Assembly (NCBI GenBank): GCA_025355915.1
Contig: JANXYT010000436.1
Coordinates: 1-7,963 of the forward strand
Reading direction: 5' to 3'
DNA length: 7,963 nucleotides
Origin: Holophagaceae bacterium
GTDB taxonomy: Bacteria > Acidobacteriota > Holophagae > Holophagales > Holophagaceae
Made by a program: the position numbers and the translations under genes
In this document: in pieces, positions 1-5,379 of the stretch
How the letters are laid out: each line of letters starts with the position of its first letter
Numbering within the stretch: the stretch's first letter is position 1
Notes under the pieces: model-generated
What the model was told of the DNA's origin: nothing
The model's input: only the letters and a program-made list of their open reading frames with translations
Databases searched by the model: none

Positions 1-2
1 AA

Positions 3-16
3 GACCATTTATGGTC
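3..16. repeat. Inverted repeat at the left edge, possible start of a terminator
   Basis: A perfect inverted repeat GACCAT-TT-ATGGTC lies 65 bases past the stop codon of the glycosyltransferase-activator gene. As minus-strand RNA it could form a short hairpin followed by UU, and then the window ends, so any longer U-tract cannot be seen. The stretch between it and the stop codon (17-80) is A/T-rich in part and shows no gene. It could be a terminator or an operator of the next gene outside the window. Confidence 0.3.
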
Positions 17-80
17 CCTATTCAACTTTCTTTTTAATAATTCAGTGGCCATGAATGGGGACATGGGTCACCCCGACCGC

Positions 81-2519
81 TCATGAAGCGGAGGAGAAAT
101 TCGTCGCCCGGGCTGGAAGTGTCTTGGCTGCCCGCGGGTTGCCGATCATTCCATAACTCTTGAGCTTGCGGTACAAGGTCGCCGCGCCGATATCGATCTG
201 TTCGGCGGTACGAATCTGGTTCCCTTCATTCAGGGCCAATACCGTAAGAATGTGATTTTTTTCAACTTCACGGAGGGTGGGAACAGCGCTTTCCGAGGTC
301 AAGGTGTGGGGCTCCCCTTGCATGATGTCTTGGGGCAGGTCTTCATACTCCACTCGGTCCCCCAGGGCCAGGGCGACGGCACGTTCAATGGCATTCTCAA
401 GTTCTCGGACATTGCCCGGCCATGCATAGTGCATGAGCTGAGAGGCCGCCCTGGGAGCGAGGCCCACGATCTTGCGGTTCATGCGCAAGGCCAGGCCCGT
501 GAGAAGGTGATGGGCCAGTGGAAGGATGTCGGCCCGTCTTTCCCGGAGGGAAGGCACATGCAGTTCCACCACCTTGAGGCGATAGTAAAGGTCCTCGCGG
601 AAAGCACCTTTTTCAACCTCCTGGGCGAGATTGCGATTGGTCGTGGCCAGAATTCGAACATCGATCCGCCGCGTCTGGTTTTCCCCGACTCGCCGGATCT
701 CATGTTCCTGGATGGCTCGCAGGAGCTTTACTTGCAGGGCCGGCGTGACCTCACCGATTTCATCGAGCAGGAGCGTGCCGTGGTTGGCAGCCTCGAAGAG
801 GCCTTGCCGTTCCTGCGTCGCGCCTGTGAATGCACCGCGCGCATGTCCAAAGAGTTCGCTTTCAAAGAGGGTTTCGCTGATGGCGCGACAATTGACGGCG
901 AGAAACGGCCCTGCGGCGCGGGCTGATTGCTCATGGACAAAACGGGCCAACCGCTCTTTGCCTGATCCTGTCTCACCGGTGATGAGGATGGTGGCATCCA
1001 CCTTGGCGACACGCCTCGCCATGTCCAGTAGGTTGAGCATCAAGGGGCTCCTGGCCACGATTCCCGACGGCGCCTCGTAGGGGTCGGCTGCCAGACTGGC
1101 CGTGACCCTTCCTTGGTCGCCAAGGGTTCGCTCGACCTGCTGCAAGGCTTCCGCCACCGGTCGAAGCGAGATGGCCAGACCATTCCCTGCGGGGCTGGAA
1201 TCCAAATAAACCAGGTTCCGGTGCTTGCTTATCACGCGAGTCCCCCTCGCCGCTTCCAGCGGAATGGCCACCTGGGTCCCAACGAGCGGCTTTGGGCCCC
1301 GCTTCGGCACAGGCTGGTCCAAGGTAGGTCCCGTGGACGCCAGGGTCTCGCTACGGACCTGGGGCAAAGGGGCATATTCCACGTGAGCCCGTTCAAAGCA
1401 AGCCAGATAGCTCTGCGCCACCGTGGGCCAGGACATGGTTCGCCCGTACGCTGCCGCGCGTTGCCGCAGCCCCATGCGCTTGTCCTCGTCGCCAAGCAAT
1501 CCCAGCAGTTCCCGTGCGATGGCTGCGGGATCCCTCCAAGGAACCAGGATGCCCCGCTCTTCGGCAAGGAGTTCTTTGGCATAAAGATAGGGCGTTGAAA
1601 TGACAGCCTTTCCGCAGCCGACGGCGTAGGCAAGGGTGCCCGAGGTGATTTGCTCTTCATTCAGGTACGGGGTGATATAGATGTCGGCTGCTCCCAGTAT
1701 CTCGTTGAGCTCTTCCTGGCTGACGTACCGGTTGTCCAGGATGACGTTGGCGGCTACCCCCCTTTTTTCGGCCCGATCCTGGAGCATCTGACGGTAGGTT
1801 TCCCCCTGCCGCTCCTTCAGATGGGGATGCGTGGCGCCGAGCACGGTGTAGATCGTGTCCGGGAAGCTGGTCAGTACCGACGGCATGGCGTCAATGACGT
1901 ACTCGATGCCTTTGTCGGGGCTGAGAAGGCCGAAGGTCAGGATCATGTTCTTTCCCTTGAGGCCCAGCTTGCCTTTGTTCTGGCAGGCGAAAGGGATGTC
2001 CGGGATGCCGTGCGGAATAAAATCGATCTTCGCTGCCGGCACCCCGTGAACTTCTTTGAGAATCTCCGCCCCGTGGGAGCTCATCACCACGACTCGCTGG
2101 GAGAGCCGGATCAGTTCGTTCATCACCGCAAGTTGGTCCGGATCGGGTTTGCGAAGGATCGTATGGAGTGTGGTGACGATCGGCATCCGCAGGTTCCGAA
2201 GGAGGGTTAAGAGATGCGCTCCGGCCTTCCCCCCGAATATCCCGTATTCGTGTTGGACATTCATGACATCAATCGATTGCGCATTGAGCTGGGCTGAGGC
2301 TCTTTGGTAGGCCGCAAGGTCAGCCTCAGGAATTTCCAAACGGACTTCGGGGGGGTAGGCATAGTGCCTACCCGGATCATTCATGGCGACAACGAAGCAT
2401 TCTAGATCCGGGATTTCCCGATCCAGTGCCTCGCGGAGGTGACTGGTGAAGGTTGCCAAGCCACACAGGCGAGGCGGATGATTTCCAAGCATGCCAATGG
2501 TTCGAAGTTGGAGATCCAT
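81..2519 (-). CDS. GT4-like glycosyltransferase fused to a sigma-54-dependent transcriptional activator (AAA+ and Fis-type HTH)
   Basis: This is an 812-residue two-part protein. Residues 1-378 form a GT-B glycosyltransferase of GT4 type: an N-terminal HPPRLCGLATF segment (14-24), QHEYGIFGG (89-97), TLHT (117-120), IPHGIPD (168-174), FGLLSPDKGIE (196-206), and a donor-site region ITSGTLAYAVGCGKAVIST (291-309). Residues about 380-486 are a linker I do not recognise. Residues 487-715 are a sigma-54 AAA+ domain: Walker A GETGSGKE (515-522), sigma-54 contact loop GAFTGA (562-567), Walker B LLLDEIGE (583-590), sensor ATTNRN (625-630), arginine-finger segment FREDLYYRL (640-648) and WPGNVRELENAIERAV (700-715). 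Residues 748-790 are a Fis-type helix-turn-helix ending TLYRKLKSYGM. All key activator residues are present, so ATP-driven opening of sigma-54 promoters is expected. Known activators carry PAS, GAF or receiver domains at the N-terminus; here an enzyme fold takes that place. No signal peptide or membrane segment is seen. The ATG start has a strong Shine-Dalgarno 7 bases upstream. The glycan product and the target genes are unknown. Confidence 0.93.
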   Translation of the reverse strand: MDLQLRTIGMLGNHPPRLCGLATFTSHLREALDREIPDLECFVVAMNDPGRHYAYPPEVRLEIPEADLAAYQRASAQLNAQSIDVMNVQHEYGIFGGKAGAHLLTLLRNLRMPIVTTLHTILRKPDPDQLAVMNELIRLSQRVVVMSSHGAEILKEVHGVPAAKIDFIPHGIPDIPFACQNKGKLGLKGKNMILTFGLLSPDKGIEYVIDAMPSVLTSFPDTIYTVLGATHPHLKERQGETYRQMLQDRAEKRGVAANVILDNRYVSQEELNEILGAADIYITPYLNEEQITSGTLAYAVGCGKAVISTPYLYAKELLAEERGILVPWRDPAAIARELLGLLGDEDKRMGLRQRAAAYGRTMSWPTVAQSYLACFERAHVEYAPLPQVRSETLASTGPTLDQPVPKRGPKPLVGTQVAIPLEAARGTRVISKHRNLVYLDSSPAGNGLAISLRPVAEALQQVERTLGDQGRVTASLAADPYEAPSGIVARSPLMLNLLDMARRVAKVDATILITGETGSGKERLARFVHEQSARAAGPFLAVNCRAISETLFESELFGHARGAFTGATQERQGLFEAANHGTLLLDEIGEVTPALQVKLLRAIQEHEIRRVGENQTRRIDVRILATTNRNLAQEVEKGAFREDLYYRLKVVELHVPSLRERRADILPLAHHLLTGLALRMNRKIVGLAPRAASQLMHYAWPGNVRELENAIERAVALALGDRVEYEDLPQDIMQGEPHTLTSESAVPTLREVEKNHILTVLALNEGNQIRTAEQIDIGAATLYRKLKSYGMIGNPRAAKTLPARATNFSSAS

Positions 2520-2526
2520 ACGCCTT

Positions 2527-2532
2527 CTCCTT
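2527..2532 (-). promoter_or_regulatory. Ribosome binding site of the glycosyltransferase-activator gene
   Basis: Minus-strand AAGGAG stands 7 bases before the ATG at 2519, an ideal Shine-Dalgarno distance. It fixes the start codon, so the glycosyltransferase domain is part of the translated protein and not an upstream accident. Confidence 0.75.
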
Positions 2533-2538
2533 TCTCTT

Positions 2539-2564
2539 CTAGGGGTGCGTCTTCAGGCCCCTAG
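2539..2564 (-). repeat. Leader hairpin CTAGGGG-N12-CCCCTAG
   Basis: Two perfect 7-base arms (2539-2545 and 2558-2564) enclose a 12-base loop. If this stretch is transcribed, the stem ends 6 bases before the AAGGAG ribosome binding site of the downstream gene. It could therefore influence translation, or as DNA it could be an operator close to a promoter. The pairing is seen directly; the role is inference. Confidence 0.4.
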
Positions 2565-2580
2565 GTGTCGTGTAGAAATT

Positions 2581-2592
2581 GCGTAATTACGC
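2581..2592. repeat. Perfect 12-bp palindrome GCGTAATTACGC
   Basis: The sequence is identical on both strands with no spacer, as in binding sites for dimeric regulators. It lies 61 bp upstream of the ATG of the glycosyltransferase-activator gene. The regulator is unknown. Confidence 0.35.
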
Positions 2593-2702
2593 CTCGGACA
2601 CACTGTGATGGTTCTAGATATTTCGATCGATAAGGGTCATGGACTTCGCCACCAACAACACGATTGGATCCTTCCATCTGGCATGAACACCCCTTCCTGG
2701 CG

Positions 2703-2724
2703 ACAGTTCAGAATCGAGAACTGT
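2703..2724. repeat. Dyad ACAGTTC-N8-GAACTGT
   Basis: Perfect 7-base arms are separated by 8 bases, giving a 22-bp dyad whose centres are about 15 bp apart. This shape suits a dimeric helix-turn-helix protein, and Fis-type activator sites are often dyads of similar length. It could equally be a hairpin in the leader. No U-tract follows on the minus strand, so it does not look like a terminator. Confidence 0.35.
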
Positions 2725-2792
2725 GCCAGACGAGAGAAACGCATAGGCATGTGGTAACTCAAGGGTTCACCTCGAGTGATTCCGAGGAGAGG

Positions 2793-2807
2793 GCAGGGCC
2801 TTCGCCA
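2793..2807 (-). promoter_or_regulatory. Candidate sigma-54 (-24/-12) promoter for the glycosyltransferase-activator gene
   Basis: Minus-strand TGGCGAAGGCCCTGC has GG and GC exactly 10 bases apart, with TGGC at -24 and CTGC at -12. The sigma-54 consensus is TGGCACG-N4-TTGCW. The -22 to -20 bases differ from consensus, so on its own this is a weak match. What raises it is a near-identical copy (14 of 15 bases) upstream of the neighbouring activator gene at 5300-5314. Transcription would start near 2781 and leave a leader of about 260 bases. Confidence 0.3.
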
Positions 2808-2816
2808 TATCCCGCG

Positions 2817-2837
2817 AAATCCGCCAAATGTGGCGGA
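2817..2837 (-). terminator. Possible terminator of the PAS-activator gene
   Basis: A stem TCCGCCA/TGGCGGA of 7 base pairs with a 4-base loop begins 37 bases after the TAA stop. On the minus strand it is followed only by TTT and then GC-rich sequence, so the U-tract is poor. On the plus strand AAAA follows it. It may act as a weak terminator, or as a protein-binding dyad just upstream of the promoter-like element at 2793-2807. Confidence 0.3.
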
Positions 2838-2873
2838 AAAGACGGCTGCTAGAAAAACCTCATCGCCAGAAAC

Positions 2874-5063
2874 TTAAATCCATTCCGAGCGATTGATGCC
2901 TTCCTTCCGCATGCGACCCCGAAGCGTGCTCGGATTCAGCCCCAGAATCAACGCGGCTCCATGCTTGCCATCGAGCCTTCCTTGAGTCTGTCGAAGGACC
3001 TTCAGGATGTGAGCACGTTCCACGTCTGCCAGCGGCTGGAGGGCAGCGCCTTCTGAACCACCGTCGGCCAGGGGCGGATCGAAGACGTCCATGATCTGCA
3101 GGGTGGATCCCCGCGAGGCGATGACGGCGCGTTCGATGACATTCTCCAATTCCCTCACGTTGCCAGGCCAGGAATGATTGACCAGCTTGTTCATGCTGGC
3201 GGAGGAAATCTGCATGTCAGTCTTTCCCATTTCTCTGCAGAATTTATTGATGCAGAACTCCACCAGGAGCGGAATATCCTCCTTGCGCTGGCGAAGCGGG
3301 GGGATCATTACGGGGAAAATATTCAGGCGGTAATAAAGGTCTTCACGGAAGTGCCCCTTCACCACCTCACCTTTGAGCTCGCGGTTGGTGGCGGCAATGA
3401 TCCGCACGTCCACCTTGATGGTTCGCGGGCTTCCAAGGCGGCTGAACTCCTTTTCCTGGAGCACGTGGAGGAGCTTGGCCTGGAGTTCCAAGGGAAGGTC
3501 GCCGATTTCGTCCAGAAAGATCGTCCCTTTGTCAGCCAGCTCGAAGCGTCCGATCTGCTGAGCGTGGGCCCCGGTGAACGCCCCCTTCTCGCGGCCGAAG
3601 AGTTCGCTTTCGATCAGATTGGCGGGGAGCGAAGTGCAATTCACCATCACCATGGGGCGTTCTTTTCGCCCGCTTCGGGCGTGGATCGCCCGGGCCAGCA
3701 TGCCCTTCCCGGTCCCCGTCTCCCCGAGCAAAAGCACCGTCGTGTCTTGGGGGGCGACGGCCTCGATGCTGCGGAACACTTCCTTCAGGGAGCTGCTTTC
3801 GCCGATGACTTCGCCGAAGTTGTACTGACGGTCATTCTCGATGTGGAGATATACATTTTCGGCCTCCAGATGCTCCTTGAGGTTTTTTACTTCCATCAAG
3901 GCCTTCTGCAGCGAGTCATTGGTCTGGGTCAGTTCCTGGGTGCGGCACTGCACGAGCTGATCGAGATGCGCATTCAGGGTTTCCAACTCCGACTTTGCTT
4001 TCACACTGGCCGTAATATCTGTGTTTACTGAGACAGCGGCAATGACCTCACCATTTAGCACCACCGGAGCCCCGGAACTGCGGTGGATCCGTTCCTCCCC
4101 GGTGCGAAGATCGGTGTGGAGGAGTTCCTGCACAACCGATTCCCCGTTCATGGCTTTGGCGAAAGCGGTTTCCTCCGGGCGGAGGGGCAGCTTGGTATCG
4201 GCCCACCGAATCTTGAACCGCTCCAGAAGGGTGGGCAAACCCGTTTGGAGCTCTTCAAGATTGAGTGCCCCCAGCATGTTCAACCCCTGCGTGTTGCAGC
4301 GTCGAACCCCCGCTGAATCACCAATGAGGATCCCGTCGGGGATCGCCTCAATCACGGCATTCAATTCGGCGGTCTGGTATTTCAGCTCCTGGTAGAACTT
4401 GTCCACCTTCTCATAGGCTCGCCGGAGTTCCTCTTCTTTCGTCTTATGCCCGGTGATATCCGTGTGGATGGCGACGGCACCCACCACCTTCCCATCCTTG
4501 AGGATGGGTGCGGCAGCGGCCCGGATGTGCAAGTCTGCCGCGGTGTTCGGAGGGGTCGCGATAAATTCCGCAATAGCCGTTTCACCCTTGAGGGCACGGA
4601 CGACGGGAAACTCGCCTTCGGTCAGGAGCATTCCATCCGGCCAGCGGAAGGAGAAATAGGAACTGCGTTGGGGGTAGTTCCCGAGGTCCTCCAGGGAACT
4701 GACGCCGAGCATTCGCAGCGCGTAGGAGTTGCAGAGCGTTATTTTCTCCTTCGTCCATATGAAGACCGCATCCGGGAGAGATTCAATAATGGCCTGGATC
4801 TCAGCGGCCTGGAAACGGGTGATCTCCGTGATCCGCGCGAACGCCAAAGCTCGGAGTTGCTCCTCAGCCTCAATGAGGGACTGGTGCTCTTTCAGCTCCT
4901 CAATGATGGGTTTTAGCCTCTCCTCTAATTCCTGAAGCCGCCCGGGGCTGAGGGTCGTTCCATCACCCGCATGACCACCGGGCGGGCGTCTCCGGTCCTC
5001 ATCCAGCGTGCGTCTCTCTAGTTCGGATGTGAGTTGCGTCAGCAAGTACCCAAGCTTCTTCAT
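2874..5063 (-). CDS. PAS-PAS sigma-54-dependent Fis-family transcriptional activator
   Basis: This 729-residue cytoplasmic regulator activates sigma-54 RNA polymerase. After a charged, helical N-terminus (about 41-85) come two PAS domains, roughly 86-204 and 232-352, each ending in a TDIT motif. A coiled-coil-like stretch follows (about 353-412). The AAA+ domain (about 415-645) shows Walker A GETGTGKG (447-454), the sigma-54 loop GAFTGA (494-499), Walker B IFLDEIGD (515-522), AATNRE (557-562), FREDLYYRL (572-580) and WPGNVRELENVIERAV (632-647). The C-terminal helix-turn-helix (679-723) has the GAALILGLNPSTLRGRM wording common in FhlA-like activators. There is no receiver or kinase domain, so control is likely by a ligand, redox state or partner protein acting on the PAS domains. 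I see no evident heme or flavin motif. The signal and target genes are not recognisable from sequence. A GAGGA ribosome binding site supports the ATG. The next gene downstream, 354 bp away, is a second sigma-54 activator. Confidence 0.93.
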   Translation of the reverse strand: MKKLGYLLTQLTSELERRTLDEDRRRPPGGHAGDGTTLSPGRLQELEERLKPIIEELKEHQSLIEAEEQLRALAFARITEITRFQAAEIQAIIESLPDAVFIWTKEKITLCNSYALRMLGVSSLEDLGNYPQRSSYFSFRWPDGMLLTEGEFPVVRALKGETAIAEFIATPPNTAADLHIRAAAAPILKDGKVVGAVAIHTDITGHKTKEEELRRAYEKVDKFYQELKYQTAELNAVIEAIPDGILIGDSAGVRRCNTQGLNMLGALNLEELQTGLPTLLERFKIRWADTKLPLRPEETAFAKAMNGESVVQELLHTDLRTGEERIHRSSGAPVVLNGEVIAAVSVNTDITASVKAKSELETLNAHLDQLVQCRTQELTQTNDSLQKALMEVKNLKEHLEAENVYLHIENDRQYNFGEVIGESSSLKEVFRSIEAVAPQDTTVLLLGETGTGKGMLARAIHARSGRKERPMVMVNCTSLPANLIESELFGREKGAFTGAHAQQIGRFELADKGTIFLDEIGDLPLELQAKLLHVLQEKEFSRLGSPRTIKVDVRIIAATNRELKGEVVKGHFREDLYYRLNIFPVMIPPLRQRKEDIPLLVEFCINKFCREMGKTDMQISSASMNKLVNHSWPGNVRELENVIERAVIASRGSTLQIMDVFDPPLADGGSEGAALQPLADVERAHILKVLRQTQGRLDGKHGAALILGLNPSTLRGRMRKEGINRSEWI

Positions 5064-5067
5064 GGCT

Positions 5068-5072
5068 TCCTC
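5068..5072 (-). promoter_or_regulatory. Ribosome binding site of the PAS-activator gene
   Basis: Minus-strand GAGGA lies 4 bases before the ATG at 5063, slightly close but usable. It supports this start over later in-frame ATG codons. Confidence 0.55.
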
Positions 5073-5177
5073 ACCGCGCCCAATGCAATGGAGTCTGGGA
5101 AAACAAAACGGGAAGGGCTAAATGACGAAGGTGGCCACTTCCCAGGCGGCCATAATGGAGAAAGAACCAATCTATCA

Positions 5178-5202
5178 TGGTATCCATAACGGAAATATAC
5201 CA
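5178..5202. repeat. Inverted repeat TGGTAT-N13-ATACCA
   Basis: Perfect 6-base arms (5178-5183 and 5197-5202) lie about 115 bp upstream of the PAS-activator start. It could be an operator half-site pair or a leader hairpin. With arms this short, chance occurrence is possible. Confidence 0.25.
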
Positions 5203-5294
5203 CCTCGTATTTTCCCCTCTCGGCTTCACCATCGCGAGTAGGTAAATGATGGTTCCTCGCTGCATACATTCCGACGCGCGTCAGTGGGAGCCTG

Positions 5295-5336
5295 AAAAAG
5301 CAGGGCCATCGCCAGCGACCGCATTCGCAGTGGCGA
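5295..5336 (-). terminator. Possible metH terminator hairpin
   Basis: On the minus strand, arms TCGCCA and TGGCGA (6 bp) enclose a further 4-bp stem GCGA/TCGC, with a 2-base bulge and a 6-base loop. The structure starts 43 bases after the metH TGA. A TTTTT run follows, but 9 bases beyond the stem, which is farther than in a standard intrinsic terminator. The same dyad overlaps the -24 half of the promoter-like element at 5300-5314, so it could instead be a binding site. Confidence 0.3.
5300..5314 (-). promoter_or_regulatory. Candidate sigma-54 (-24/-12) promoter for the PAS-activator gene
   Basis: Minus-strand TGGCGATGGCCCTGC, followed by TTTTT, has GG-N10-GC spacing with TGGC and CTGC boxes. 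It differs at one base from the element at 2793-2807. A GCGG four bases before the TGGC is also shared at the same spacing. Transcription would start near 5288, leaving a leader of about 225 bases. A sigma-54 activator gene driven by sigma-54 would fit autoregulation, but this is inference. Confidence 0.3.
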
Positions 5337-5379
5337 CGAGCTGAACATTGCTTCCCGCCCTGGCGCCCGAACCCCGCCG

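Larger units (their letters stand above)
2520..2873. other. 354-bp spacer between the two activator genes
   Basis: No convincing gene lies here. The stretch holds, in minus-strand order, a hairpin after the PAS-activator stop (2820-2837), a GG-N10-GC element (2793-2807), a 22-bp dyad (2703-2724), a 12-bp perfect palindrome (2581-2592) and a hairpin just before the ribosome binding site (2539-2564). I see no good sigma-70 -35/-10 pair; the best (TTGGTG, 17 bases, TATCGA, around 2631-2659) matches only three of six bases in each box. The density of dyads suggests a regulatory region with a long leader for the gene at 81-2519. Confidence 0.5.
5064..5379. other. 316-bp spacer between metH and the PAS-activator gene
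   Basis: No convincing gene is present. Two short overlapping minus-strand frames here (64 and 69 codons) have no good ribosome binding site and no recognisable product. The spacer holds a hairpin with a T-run after metH (5295-5336), a GG-N10-GC promoter-like element (5300-5314) and an inverted repeat (5178-5202). The half nearest the activator gene is more A/T-rich than metH, as promoter and leader regions often are. No good sigma-70 promoter was found. Confidence 0.5.

Noticed and set aside
252..926. Plus-strand frame of 224 codons opposite the AAA+ and HTH coding region
   Set aside because: It is antisense to clearly conserved activator motifs, its translation resembles no family, and it has no ribosome binding site I can accept. 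Other frames antisense to the three genes were dropped for the same reasons.
2712..2728. TGGCAC on the minus strand as a sigma-54 -24 box
   Set aside because: The -24 box is perfect, but the -12 position reads TCGAT where TTGCW is needed, losing the essential GC. The better-spaced element at 2793-2807 was preferred.
2664..2852. Plus-strand frame of 62 codons in the spacer between the activators
   Set aside because: It starts at TTG without a Shine-Dalgarno, has no recognisable wording, and runs through the dyads and promoter-like element of the other strand.
5060..5269. Overlapping minus-strand frames (64 and 69 codons) just before the PAS-activator, one ending in an ATGA overlap with its start
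   Set aside because: The 4-base overlap is the layout of translational coupling and made me consider a leader peptide. Neither start (5265, 5269) has a good ribosome binding site, and the two frames compete over the same bases with unremarkable translations.
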